Assembly (NCBI RefSeq): GCF_004324835.1
Contig: NW_021163033.1
Coordinates: forward strand, 2,210,001 to 2,274,000
From: Dendronephthya gigantea
Lineage: Eukaryota > Cnidaria > Anthozoa > Malacalcyonacea > Nephtheidae
Direction: 5' to 3'
DNA: 64,000 nt
The translations under genes and the position numbers were made by a program. Each line of letters begins with the position of its first letter. Positions within the stretch are counted from its first letter, which is position 1. Of the stretch, positions 1 through 12,800 are shown piece by piece. The notes under the pieces were generated by a model. The model saw only the letters and a program-made list of their open reading frames with translations, was not told the origin of the DNA and made no database searches.

Positions 1-1758
1 AAATGTCACTAAGCTGTTTCAGCACCTAATAATCACCATCGTTGAAAACAATTACGGTTTATCTACTCACAGCCATGCGGCCATGAGAAAAATATAGTAA
101 GATTATGTAAAAAGGCTATATCAGCTTAATATGTATGTTTATATTATGCTAAGACTAAGTATGTTATTAAATGTAATATTTATTTATTATCATTAATTAT
201 AATAAAATATATACAGGTATTGATTGTTCAAAAACGGTATTCGCTGCTCTATATTCATTGTGCAAGTGTCGAAAAATTTAGCAGGATTTTAAACAGGGTG
301 CAATTAGGATTAAGGGAAAAGAGTATTTGGAGAAGAGAAATATTTCATTTCATAAATCATGTTTTAACCCAGGAAACACTAGATTGACATACCTTATTCA
401 AAATGTTTTATGATGAAGCGTTTATAATACAATAAGTTCAGAGATAGTTGCAGAAATAGTGTTTGAACCCGTTCACACAAAGGCATCGGATAAAAACATC
501 AGGCTCATAACGTGATATTCAGACTCACTCTTTCAGTCTCACTCCCTCGCCCCCCCCCCCTGCGAATTGCGAATAAAACTATAAAAGCTCTAAAACCAGG
601 TGTTCTTAAAAAACAATGAGAAAAAATGCAAGCGCATATTGTTTTCACGCTGATCCATATAATCCCGATAACATGAAGTACATACCTTCATCAAATAAAT
701 TCCCTTATTCTCTCCCTTCTTTTGCATTTGAGTCCAATCCTTTGAACACTAGATCGATATTTTGCGCAATATTTTGTTCAATGAACTTTAAGCTCTCTTG
801 ATGATCATCAGATCTGTAGCTCCTGATGGACAAATTCATTGTAGAGCCTGACAAAATAGATTTAATATTCATATTTGTCTGCATTACTGCTTCTCAATTA
901 AATTGACCACATCATCCGCATGGTTAACTAGTGAGTCGCATGTTGTCGCTGACCCAGAGTCGCATGTTGAATCTAGAAAGCTTGAGTGGAGCTATAATGT
1001 ACAACAGTATAAAACAATATTGAAACAATCAGATATTATGGACACTTACTGCAAATCCTCAGTACAATTTACAAGTCAGAGACTCACAGCAAGCCTCAAA
1101 TCTGACCATTCATAATTTTATACAGATTTCGTCGAATGGTCCTACATTCAACGAAGTATATTTTGTAATTACCCGCCAATTTTACCGGCCATCATACCAA
1201 CATGCGCCTACAGTTTAGATTTAAAGCTTGTATGTGAGCCGTTACTTGATGTTAGCTGTACACAAAGTCGCAGTGAAAAAACAGTTGGGTGATGTAGGAA
1301 TTTGAAGACATGCATCATAGTAGGGGACTGGTAGCAGCATAAAATGAGAGAAAACCAAACGATCAGCGTCTTGAAACCCAGTAGGTGGCTTGAAACAAAA
1401 ACAGAATGAAATTTATTTTAAAATATTACAAAATATTACATAGTTTTGTTTTTAATAGTACAGTTAAAAATGTGAACACGCTGTGTGATATCATAAGATA
1501 GAGAAATGTTTGCATATAAAACAAAGATAAGCATTTCAAGACAATCGTTTTCGAAATTCTGCCAAACATGTTACATATACATTAAAATTATCACTCCAGT
1601 ATACTGAATTCCCTTCCAAAAAATATTTTGCAAATCTCTATTGTTACATGGACACTTCGTGTATTTGTTTGGCATATTTGCATACCGCGTTCTATATACA
1701 AAATACATGTCTGGCAAAACTTTGCCTTTTTAGAAAGAAATATTTGATATCACACAGT
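1..1758. other. Intergenic, no gene recognised
   Basis: A+T-rich sequence downstream of the MBLAC1 copy A stop codon. Only short open frames occur, with no domain, signal peptide or splice pattern that I recognise. A C-run lies near 549-560. The 3' UTR of the minus-strand gene should extend into the right-hand part of this block; an AATAAA on the minus strand near 1412-1417 could serve it, but nothing else supports that. Confidence 0.5.
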
Positions 1759-4700
1759 TTACTTTCTGGGATTCCTGAACATTGCTCCATGACCGGGTAC
1801 AATATAGTCAGCTATACCAAGAATCTTTTCACGATTATCTCTCTGCAATTCCTCGTGCTCGCTATACGCCTTCCACAAGTCCTCTCGTGCAAGGTCTGCT
1901 GCTTTTTCAAATAGATCGCCCGTGATGGCCACTGTGCCATGTCGAGTGTTCTTCACAATTACACTAACATCACTGTCCGTATGCCCTGGAGTTGGCCATA
2001 CTTCCACATCTAAAGAGTTAGCATTATAGGAATAACTGACATGATAATCTAAAATGATTATCGCGTTATTCAATTATAAATTCATCAAAGTATATAGAAA
2101 GGTTTCTAAATTACACATTCGTACGAGTTATTATAAGTATTAAGTAATCTAATCGAAATAGCCATAAAAAACAATAATATTGGCAAGTACCTAAGCAATA
2201 TTGGCGAATAACTAATTAATATCATTTATTATTTAACAGCCTTAATGAATCAATCTTACCCTCATGAATTTTATATACAACGCCATGTTTAAATTGGTGA
2301 ACAATATACTGATCTTTCTTTGATACATCATAGGAAACAATGAATGTTGCATCCGGGAATAGATTCAAGTTTCCCACGTGATCGGAGTGACCATGCGTAC
2401 AAACAACGAAATCAATTTCCTCCGGAGGCAAATGGCCCTTTTCGTCCAGTGCCCTAAATGACATTTTATATCCCAGCTTAAAACGTGAAGAGAATGAAAT
2501 ATATGTTAGAAATATTCACGTCAAAAAGGCAACGTTCATTTCTGTGAAGAACCTTTTTTGTTAACTGATCGTTTTTTCTTCATATAATTAAAAAATCCCA
2601 TCAACTGCGCTTGTCTTACTTCAAAAGTTTGTCTTTCTCAGAGGGATTTCCAGTGTCTACAATAACATTCTTCGGTCCTTTAACTAGAGTGCTTGAACCG
2701 GTAGCACGTTGCTCTCCTGGACCACTGTTCTCTGAATAACCTTTGATCAGCGAGATGATTTCAAAATTAAAGGCACCACCTTCCTGACATACATCTTGTC
2801 GAAAAAGTGCGGCGGGTAGATTGCCTGTGGATTATGAAAGAAAAGTATATGCAAAATATTCATGCAAAATATGTTCACGAGTTATGCATGCAAAATATTC
2901 AACTTTAAGGTGGTCCGATACCAAAATTTTTTTTCTTTAATTTAATTTGAAAAATATAAAAATCTTTTCATGCCATATTGCAAGTCAAGTTGCTTTGAGT
3001 GAAAAAAAATTGTAAGAATCTTCAATCACTATAGTTACCCAGACCAGACACACCCAATGGTGGAAAATAGACGAATTTTGTAAACACGATAGCTAACTAG
3101 ATTTTAACTCTAAAACGACAGAATTGGCTTTATTTAGTTCTAAATATTTTTGAATCGGTAAATATTCAGGATCGCTTAGGGATACATTTAAGTTTGCTTT
3201 CCTTGAAATTTTTATAACTGAATAAATCATGATCTTTTTGTATTGGACCACCTTAAATCCATTTGTGCAGTCCTTTAAAAGCACAAATCGGCAGTTCCCA
3301 ATTAACCTTATGATATGTAGTTTTCGTTGTTGATACACCGCAGAAATGCTATCATCGGACAAGCATATGAAATTATAATATAATTACATAAATAGTTATA
3401 ATACACAATATATTATACAACTGCAGCTCATGCTATTAATAACCTATGTAGCTAATTATACATAGCTAAGTGAATTTTCTTTTGAACAATGACATCAAAC
3501 ATTACTTTCGCGGATATACATTTTCAAGGCATTTTCTCACGTTTTATTTTACTGGCCAATTGAACAAACAAAATATACTTTATAACGAGATGGGGCCAAT
3601 ATCAAATTAATGTTTCAAGGGTAACATTTCGAGGAGCTAAAATGCTAAATTAAGCTCAGTACTATAATTTTATAAAGCTATACTTATATAAATTTACTTA
3701 CTCTCCCACTTTACTGGGTTTTGAAGTCCATGCAAAGTGAAGGATTTAGAGGTTCTCTTTATGATATTATACTCTTTTTTTTCTTATATATTTGATATTT
3801 GACTGCACAATACAAACAGGATATAGCTATCCCTTTATACATGCATATGCATATATGAAAAGCATCTTACTATACCGTCCCCACTAAGTTCTATATATAG
3901 ATCTGCCGTCTGCAGTCAGTTTACTATATAGCTTGAATCGTTCATCAAGTTCACGACAGTGCCAACTATATTAATATTAAATGTGATACTAAATAAATCA
4001 ATTGATCTCTATCGATATATATCTCGTTTTTGTTTGACGTTTGACATCAATATTTAGAACGAATATATACAGACCTTTGTCTTGCATACAATGTAAAATA
4101 CACGATTTTCCTGGGCTATTTTGGTTTGTTTCACATGTTATTTGGCCGTATGTGTACAGTATTTTGCGCAGTAATATTGCAGTATCAAGGTCAAAATCGA
4201 TAGTATCGATAATTTGGGCAGTTTGAGGCAAATTGTTGTAGATATCTTCTCACAATTTTCAATGAGCATATATAATAAAGGCCTTGTTTATATTTACTCA
4301 TGCAATCGTACAGGCGATTATTTGTGGTTTCATTCTTATATAACGCTTTCAAAGTTCAACTAAACATATATAGATTAAAGGGTTTGAAAGTCTAGTACTT
4401 GCAGGCTTGTTGTAAAGTTAAAATCGTTGAAAGTTTTAAAAGTCAAATACCGTTTACGAACGCAATATACAATAGTCAATACGTGTTATACTTGTTTTCT
4501 CAACAAACCCGGCAAAATTTCAAGTCAAGATATCGAAATGTAAACTTTTGCTTTAGTTTAGGCAAAGTTATATACTAATATAAACTGTGGTTTATATAAA
4601 TACATAAACGGTTAGAGCAAATGCACATTCTGCACATCGCATACCTATATGCATGTTATTTACGAAAGGTAGCTATAATTAAATATTCTTTGACTTTGAA

Positions 4701-7700
4701 GAGTCGTTGTAGATTTGAATTCAAATTTATATAATAGCCTTTCTTTGTATATATATTCAGGTCGGGTAGTAGCTACCAAAACGGCGTAGATATAGCGATT
4801 ATATTAGGCCTATCTTGCATTTCTTGCATGCAAATTGCGTATATCGGAGGTTACGAACTGATCTGTAGTGCATGAGAGCGTCTTTATCATATAAAAACGG
4901 CTAAGAATTCATACAAGTTTCATACATCATTCATACAATTACAATTTTAAAAATTTTCAATAAATCTTATAGTCAAATATACGCTTTATTCCATCAAAAA
5001 AAGTCAAGACTTCAAGTCCAAGATGAAATCAATTGCTTTACTTTATTTAACCACAGTATAGATGAACTTAACCCTTTAGTGCACGAGGCATTTCCGCTGC
5101 ATTGATTTTAATGAAAATTGGTGAAAGTGCTACCTTAACAACTAATTTTTGAATAGTAATTTTTTTTTTGAAAAAAAAGTTAATTAGAAGGAGAAAATTT
5201 TTGTCCAGTGCACTGGACAACGTGCATGTCGGGAATAAACTTTAAAAAAAAAACATTGAAAAATATCTAAAAAAATTTATTTATACAGTAAAGTTTTTTG
5301 CCCTACCAAGTTTGCTAGCTATTTTTTACAACCCATAAAAGTCATTTTCCATGAAAATTTAAAAAGCAAGTGTTCTTAGTGACACATAAATACACATTGC
5401 ATTTGCTGCACATAAACATTGTTTTCTTTTTGCAACCGTCCATTTTGCATCTTTGTGCATTTGGTATGTCCATGAGAATAGGCCAATGGTCATACTTATC
5501 AAATCTCACAGACTCAGGAATGCTTGAGGCTCTCATTCTCTTCTTTGGTGATGGTGGTGGTTCGGGCAGATCTTCATCCGACTCCTCACTTCTTGGCTTT
5601 CCAACCATGAGGGTGACACAAACTTCAGTGAGGAAATCTAAATAGCTTTTAGTTCCTCCAATCTCTTTGTAAATTATCCATGCATTCACAGCACATTGAC
5701 TAATCATGTGCAATGCAATTCTCTGGTACCACTTTCGACATCTATATTTTGTGCGATACAGGGCCAGCATCATATCGGACTTGTCTACACCTCCCATGTA
5801 GTTGTTATACAACTGAACCGAAGCAGGTCGTTTGACATTTACGTTTGCCTTCTCCTTGCGGACATACCGGGTGCATTCTCCCACTGGATCTCTTCCAATA
5901 AAATTGGATATCATCAAAACTCTTTTGCTGTCATACCATGACGTTACGACCACTGATCTTTCCTTATTTACATTTTGTTCTGAAGAACCTCTGCCACTTT
6001 TCTTCAGCTGGCTTTCGCTAGGCAACGGGCATTTTCTAGACCTATTACAATTCAATGTAGCCAAAGCCCAAAAACCTTTAGTACCTAAATATGCAATTAG
6101 CTCTGGGCAAGAAAAAAAATTATCAAAGAAAAGTTTGTGCTTATTTGCTTCAAGCCTCTGGATCAAACGCAAAACGACAAACCCACTTTCACCACACTTT
6201 TCTGGTGCATCCCAGCCACTTGGAGGACCAGTTTTCCCTTTCTCTCCATCTATTTCAAAGGTATAGACATACCCTGAAACACCAGCAAGAGCCCACAACT
6301 TATACCCCCACTTTTTTGGTTTCTTTGGGAGATAGCGCTTTAGGCCACTGGCTCCTTTGAAGGGGACAACCTGCTCATCGACTGCGACATAGGTTTCTGG
6401 GACGACAACTTCGAAGAACTTGTTTCTGATATAATCTACAAGGGGCTGGATCTTATAACACTTGTTGTAATCTTCACTGTTACTGGCAGGAATCAAATTA
6501 TTGTCGTTATAATGAAGCAGTTGCATGATTTTGGCAAAACGATTCACTCCCATTGTGTTGGCAATAATGTCCACTCTAGTATTGTGCTGCCAATACATTC
6601 GTCTGTTGGGCAACTTCAAAATACCCATGTACAGAATGATTCCAAATGCTTTCTGAATATCTTCCACTTTGATTTCATTGACCTCATTAGCACTGCTGTT
6701 GTTTATCGACTGGGAGGTTGCGTATATTTGAGTTTGTTCTAGAATCATGTCCAGCAATTCACTTGTAACAAACAAATTGAAAAACTCTATTGGTGGGCTA
6801 TTCTTTGAAAGACTATTTTCCAAATTTGGGTTGAGTTTTAGCTTTCTCTCATCAATGTTTGAATTTGGTGGAATTTTCCATGTTTGATTTCCCCTCAACA
6901 GCTATTCAAACTCTTCACGGCTAGACGATGGTGCTTGATCTAGAACTTCTTCTTGATCACTGCCATTTTCTGTGTAAGTAAATATAGAGAATAATTACTC
7001 AATTTTGAATGTTTATTATTTCTGACATATCTGGTTAAAAATAATAACAATCTAACGTAGAATAGACTTACCCGAAGCGGAGGTTGTGGTATTTTCTTGA
7101 GACTCAATATCAAATGCCTCATCATCACTTTCTTCTGATGAAGCTTCACTAACATTTGCTGTTGGCAAAGTAGTAAAATTCACAGGAGGTCTTCGACTGC
7201 CATAAAATGAACTAAAGAATGTATACAAACAAACTAAGAAAGCGCAATAATGTTTCTTTCTTCAAGCGAAATAATCAGGTTATTAGCCATTATCATATTT
7301 CAGAATATAATAGTTACATAAATGCACAATGTCCAGTATATTGGACAATAACAAAATTCGAATATTTTTCGTAAAATATAAGTCATTGGCACATGAAAAT
7401 AACTTATAATCATTGTATAAACATAACGCTATGTATAACAACAGTTATTAGCTTATCTCCATACTTATTGTTGCCTTGAAAAGCGTTAAAATTGAAAAAA
7501 CTCACCTCACTGATATCTTCGGCCTTGACGCCATCTTGGACTCCACAGAATAAAAGCTGACTCATCAATTAAATAATGACATAAGTGTGACATACCCACG
7601 CGTGGATAAAAACACGAATTGCATAATTTGAATGTTTCTAAGTTGCGCAATACATCAAAATGCTATGTCCAGTGTACTGGACATGGTGCACTAAAGGGTT

Positions 7701-8421
7701 AAGATCTCAGTAAAATAATTACATGCTATATGCTATATGCATGCTATATGCAATATTAAGATTCATTTCGTTGAAATGGTTAACAAACCTAATCGCCAAT
7801 ATATACGCGTTATTCTATCAGAACAAAACTTCAAGCAAAGCCATCAAGATGAAAACAACTGCCTTACTTTAAGCGCAGTATATATAGACTGTGGCTTGGG
7901 TTGTAATGAATGTATAAACTCATAAATATATAAACGAATAACAGTTAATGAACTGACCACTGCATGCAATTGTATATTTGTTATTAAGTGTTATTCTACT
8001 GAAGTAGACCTATCAGATATTCATATTTGCTTGAGCAGAAAGGTCTATATATAGAAGGTTAAAGGCATTCAAGATCTACCCGTGAAAAGCGTTTCAATTT
8101 TTACACGCGGAAAGTCTTTGTTTGTATTTTTGACCTTGCAGGGCTTGATCGGGCAATGGACGTCGAAGGCGCTGTTATAGGCTTTTTATCAGGCCTACTG
8201 CGTGCAAATACTGTGCCCAAAGTTACTCAAGTCCATACCGTGATTATCATATAAACAAAAAGCTCAGAATTTTATAACAAAAATGTTTTCAACTTGCCTT
8301 CTTCCTCGGAGCATTGAACCGGAGAGTCGTGGACATGGTGACGTCTCGCTCGCCTTGAACAATTTTCGCGACTGCATTCGCGATCGCTGTGTTCTGTCGG
8401 AGGAGTCCGTGGAGAAGCCAT
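1759..8421 (-). CDS. MBLAC1: MBLAC1-like metallo-beta-lactamase-fold protein, copy A (4 exons)
   Basis: Coding exons in transcription order are 8421-8298, 2824-2620, 2453-2260 and 2009-1759. They have compatible phases (1, 2, 1) and encode 257 residues, close to the usual MBLAC1 length of about 260. Intron 1 uses a GC donor (AAG|GCAAGT); the other introns are GT-AG. The metal-binding set is complete: HGHSDH at residues 130-135, GHT at 183-185, GD at 205-206 and PGHG at 246-249. MBLAC1 proteins are soluble MBL-fold hydrolases, and the human protein is reported as a nuclease acting on histone pre-mRNA; that function is carried over by family only. The first 40 residues are basic, low-complexity and unlike the family. 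Intron 1 is about 5.5 kb and contains a piggyBac (5072-7698) and a MITE. A diverged tandem paralogue follows at 9885-13158. The start is the ATG that gives the correct phase and matches the paralogue's first exon. Unsure points are the first exon and the true 5' end. Confidence 0.85.
2904..3257. repeat. MITE-like inverted-repeat element in MBLAC1-A intron 1
   Basis: The ends are TTTAAGGTGGTCCGATAC on the left and the complement of GTATTGGACCACCTTAAA on the right, differing at one position. The element is about 354 bp, A+T rich and non-coding. It lies in the first intron of MBLAC1 copy A, just upstream of exon 2. No transposase is visible, so it is a non-autonomous DNA element of unassigned superfamily. 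Confidence 0.7.
4973..5065. repeat. Diverged ~95-bp repeat, left copy
   Basis: This block resembles 7797-7890 in direct orientation; both share runs such as TACGC-TTATTC-ATCA and a GATGAAA-CAA-TGC-TTACTTTA core. The two copies flank the piggyBac insertion within MBLAC1-A intron 1. The left copy ends at the TTAA target site. This looks like an older intronic duplication into which the transposon landed. Confidence 0.45.
5072..7698 (-). mobile_element. piggyBac DNA transposon, nearly complete
   Basis: The element spans 2,627 bp and is bounded by TTAA on both sides (5068-5071 and 7699-7702), the piggyBac target duplication. The terminal inverted repeats begin CCCTTTAGTGCAC and match over 13 bp. 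An 18-bp palindrome of the form TGTCCAGTGCACTGGACA occurs three times inside: 5201-5220 (perfect, 20 bp), 7330-7347 and 7666-7683. These are likely subterminal transposase-binding repeats. The transposase gene runs on the minus strand, opposite to nothing and in the same orientation as the host MBLAC1 gene. The intact ends and target duplications suggest a fairly young insertion. Confidence 0.93.
5342..7534 (-). pseudogene. piggyBac transposase (3 exons, one internal stop)
   Basis: Exons are 7534-7506, 7211-7072 and 6969-5342, in compatible phases, about 598 codons in total, which is normal for piggyBac. The catalytic DDD set is present: D in VAVDEQ, D in FFDNFF and D in GGVDKSD. The C-terminus holds a cysteine-rich zinc-binding domain (CKMDGCKKK...CSKC...C). 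An acidic stretch (SSEESDDEAFD) lies in exon 2. An in-frame TAG at 6904-6902 separates the N-terminal acidic region from the DDE domain, so this copy probably makes no full-length transposase unless the exon model is wrong there. Downstream of that TAG, 518 codons are open. It resembles PGBD-type transposases (DDE_Tnp_1_7). Confidence 0.88.
7797..7890. repeat. Diverged ~95-bp repeat, right copy
   Basis: Direct-orientation relative of 4973-5065, about three-quarters identical by eye, on the other side of the piggyBac insertion. It is intronic in MBLAC1 copy A. No coding content is recognised. Confidence 0.45.
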
Positions 8422-9884
8422 CAATAAACCACCATTTGAACACACTCTCGTAGAACGCTGATGTTAATGATGTTATCCACACAATTCCTGTGTACTTCCT
8501 CTTTATTATTGAAACGATTCATGCATCGTCATGGCGAGCTCGCCCTCGCCTACTTTCGAACGAAAGTTACATTACATTATTTTCCCAGAATTTTTGCCTT
8601 GTTCGCGGAGGCAAGTGTTGGCAATCAAATATTCTGGGAAGAGTGAATCTTGTGAAATTCGTTTATATTTGCCAAACAGCGTGAATCTTGTCGGAACAAC
8701 GATATGAAATGAATGTTTTGAAATGAACTCATATACGTTGTGCAATAAATATACAATAAAAGATGCCTGCTCACGTTTCACTTCCGCGCGCGCATGACCG
8801 ACAAAAGGCAGATTGGGATTTTCCCTTGTTGGCAAAAATTTCCCATTGGCAAAAATGTCTTCCGTCGGACTTTCTTTCTTTCTGTACTGCACATGCACGC
8901 AAAATTTGGCCTAGTTTATACGTCGCATTTTAGTCGTTCATTACCTGTTGTTTAAATCGCTTTGACCAAAATGCGACCAAGCTATTTGTTGACAAGCATG
9001 GAAGAATATACAAGCCTAACAACCGCACTTAAAAATCGACACCTCCAAAAACTCCATCGCTTTTTAGAAGAAACATCTTTTACCACACTACAGATGCATT
9101 TGTCTTGGGATAATTATATTTCTCGATGTTCATAACACTAAGAGGATGATTACATGGAGTGTTTTCAGCCCGGGCTGAGTTTCAGCCTCGGTCTTAAAAT
9201 AATTCTGACGTGTCATAACACAGCCCGGACTGAATCTTGCCATGTAATTGAAAAATATTTTGGCCCCGGTTGCCGGGCTGAAACTCCCCTAAATTAGACG
9301 TTAGTGTGTGTGCAAGGAAGATAAAAACAAATCAAATACATGTAGCGGCTGATATTGATCCATGCCGATATTGATTTTGAGATTGCATCAACTTGTAGGC
9401 TCACCTGCGTGGCAAGCATCAATGCTGTTTCGATTTCTCCCGCGGACCTACTTGTTTCAGCTTGTGCAGTGCAGGTCTCGCAAATGATTCATACCTCGAA
9501 TAATCTTGTATTGGTAATTTCCGCTGTCATCCAGTCACCATAACACGTGTTCTTACTATATAAAAACTACAATCATAACCTCGTTTGTTTGTTTTGGGGT
9601 TTCCCCAAGTGTCATCATGGGGTTTTCCCTAATCAGTCATATGATTGTAAACGTCATGGTATATATCGGTGCATGGTGTATAGGCCTTGATGCACATCCT
9701 GGGAAGTGCTTTAGCACATTGTTGAAAAGTATCTTTGTTTTGGAATTATGGCGAGCAATCCTTTATAATCCGTATTTATCGTGCTGGTTTATCATTGTTA
9801 TTCTCATTTTGATGTATAGAATATAGCTGTTTGCTTTGTTGAATATTTTATGAGTTTTTTAAGTTTTTAAAACGGGTAAATTTA
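8422..9884. other. Spacer between the two MBLAC1 paralogues
   Basis: This is the upstream region of MBLAC1 copy A, and it runs into the 3' end of copy B. It should hold the promoter of copy A, but I see no clear core element. It includes an inverted-repeat element at 9149-9248. A 69-codon open frame at 9617-9826 has hydrophobic stretches, but no family or splice context supports it as a gene. Confidence 0.5.
9149..9248. repeat. Short MITE with ATTACATGG ends
   Basis: The ends read ATTACATGG on the left and CCATGTAAT on the right, over about 100 bp. Inside are several AGCCCGGGCTGA-type palindromic words. A further GCCGGGCTGAAACT half-copy follows immediately to about 9292, so this may be a compound or truncated insertion. 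Non-coding. Confidence 0.6.
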
Positions 9885-12800
9885 TCACAAAGAAATCCGG
9901 ATCGGAAGCAACACATCACCACTTGTGACGTGCATTTTAATACAAAACTTAAAAAAAAGAAAAACTATGATAAGCAAACGGTCAATTTTATTTATTAGAT
10001 TATAGTAATTTACAATATAATACGTATGTGCATGATTTTTAAAAGAAACGAAAATAATTAAAAATCTCACAGCAACTACTGGTAAAGACGTATGCATATT
10101 GCCATGCGTGTATTTTTCCGTATTTCTGAACATTGTTCCATGACCTGGCACAATGAAATCTGCAAGATTAAGAATCATTTTACGACTTTCTCCCTGCGCC
10201 GATAAATCCCCTTCATTCTTAAAAAGATCCCCTGTGATGGCAACTGTGCCGTGTCGCGTATTTTCCACAATCACGCTCATATCACTTTCAAAAATTCCAG
10301 GTGTTCTAACTACCTTCAGCCCTAAAGAAAACCAGTTGCGTCTATATTAAATTGCCCTCACAACAACAATTGAGCTACAAATTCTCAGTCTTACACTCTA
10401 ACTCTGGAAGAGAAAGCGCCCGAAAATATTTAGTGTAAAAGTGAGATTATACCAGTTATTTATTACAGATTTTTTAACAACTGAAGGGAAATATCATTTA
10501 AATTTTTAGTAAAACTACTGTTAAGTCTACATTTAAAGGGAACTAACGAAGACGATTTACAAAGCAGTCAGTTCGTGGACGCAAAGGTATCGTAATTTTT
10601 TATCTTACGACAGCCTGACCACCTACAAATGAGGCATTTTCGCCACTTTTCAACGATATGAAAGACGTTGCAATGTGAAAGTGCATTTTATCGCGTAAAT
10701 GAAACGGAAATATCAACCAGACATCGGAGTTTTTGCAATATCATCAACAGGTCCAGGCAGGAGAATTTCTCATAGGCTATTTCAAGCAAAATATGTGACT
10801 GGCGTCGTGGGATGACCGCGTCGTAGACCGTAAACTTTCTTTAAAGACCACTATAGCCAACACTGGGAACTTGGTTTCAGACTAACCAGGAAATTTGTTC
10901 ACATTTTAAATAACCCAAACACTAACCAAAATTTTGACTACATTCGGTAAAAAGGTACATTATTTATCATTTTACATGAAGTATATGAATTAGGATTCTG
11001 ATTGGCTTAGCCAGAGAGATGTAAGCAAATTTGACAAGTCGCTTAATATTCGTAGCTCAAGCTTACCGTGATCTATCTTGATAGGAAATGTTTTTAAACA
11101 ATCGTAAACGCCTCGCTTTGACATGCAGACATTCGACACCAAAAATTTAGCATCAGGGAAGAGGTTCAAATTTCCCGCGTGATCTAAGCAACAATGAGTA
11201 CAAACGACATAATGAATATCATTTGGACTCGTATTACTTTCGTCCAACGCCCTAGATGATATTAAATATAATTTAAATGAGGTTTTTAAGAAATGAGAAC
11301 ATAAACACAATGAAAAACAATCCTTATAAGAATTATTACTCTGCGCATCATTTGTGCTTACTTGAGATTACCGATTGCGTTCCACTGAATAGTTTCCTTT
11401 TCGATTAAGATACATGGTATTAAGGGAGAGTTTTTTAGTTAAAAAGGTTGTGCCATGGAATCTTAGCGACCAGTCATGATTTACATCGTGTCCCGTCAGC
11501 AGCAGATTTGAGAAAGGCACTGAATTACAAAAAATTGACTGGCGACGTTTCGACTAAGTGGAAATCCACATCGGTCATATTCTTCGCCGAAAAGGGAACC
11601 GTAATTCGCATTTAGACGGTTCATTCGCTCTTCATGATGCATGCAAGCTCTCGATCGAGTGTTGATCATGCACGGCATGTGGAATTATACATCAACAGCC
11701 CCCCCCCCTAAGTGTGGTTGAAAACAGTTAAAAAATAAATAAAGATGTTTGCTTCATGCAACCTCGCCTTAATAAATTACATGATAGTGCTCTCCTACTT
11801 TAAGAGTTTCTCTTTTTCAAAAGGGTTTCCAGTGTCAACAATGACATTCTTAGATCCTTTAACCAGAGTGCTCGATCCAGCACGCTTTTGCTTTCCTTGG
11901 TCACTGTTCGTAGAATATCCTTTCATTAGCGAGATGATCTCATAGGGATAGCCACCTTCTGGACAAGCACCACATGAATAACGCATAACTGATGGATGAA
12001 ATTCGTATAGATTAAAAATTGCAAGATATTTAAGAAAAAAGAAAAGAAAATTAATAGACATACAGGATGTATTGGACTTAATGATATATAATTATATCCG
12101 ACGTAGTTAGTACGAAAGAGCAGTCATTTACCTTTCCAATAACACCCTCTTTCGTCAGAATTATAGTAAAAAATAGTCAAACACATTTAAAATATAAATT
12201 AGACATCAACTAACATGATTTGGGGTGTTTTTAGTAACGCATTTCAAAAATACTCGACATAAACCACGACCTATACGAGTGTTTCAATGTTTTGTAATAC
12301 GATCTATAGGCCTAGTATACAAGTGAACGAGTTTTTTTTTCATGCCGCGTAATATGTGTTTGAAACTTTACATTATGATTCACACAAAACTACAATAGCA
12401 CTGAAATTTTATATATTCAAGATACATATATATTAATATCATGCGTTATAGCAAGTTTAAAGAAGTAATTTAAAGAAATTAACCGGTGAATAGACACGTG
12501 GAATATTAAGGATAAATATACGGATATAAGACCATGCGGAGATAAAATAAACACATCTACTTATTAACATACTATGTCAACTCTCGATCCTGGGCAAAAA
12601 CCTTCGACGAACTGTAAAAGCAAGCGCTATAAATTTCACAGGAGTACTATTCTTCCATGCATTATGGCATTAAATGAGGTTAGGCGTTTAAATCCAAAAA
12701 TCGGCATCTTTTGGTATTATATCCGCATGAATATATAACAATATCAAGTGCTTAAACAAGTCTTTGTTGACCATTGTTGACTTTGAGCAAATAGATTGGC

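Noticed and set aside
5370-6742. Several plus-strand frames across the piggyBac
   Set aside because: Antisense shadows of the transposase frame.
9617-9826. 69-codon frame with hydrophobic stretches
   Set aside because: No recognisable signal peptide, domain or splice partner; composition is as expected by chance in A+T-rich DNA.
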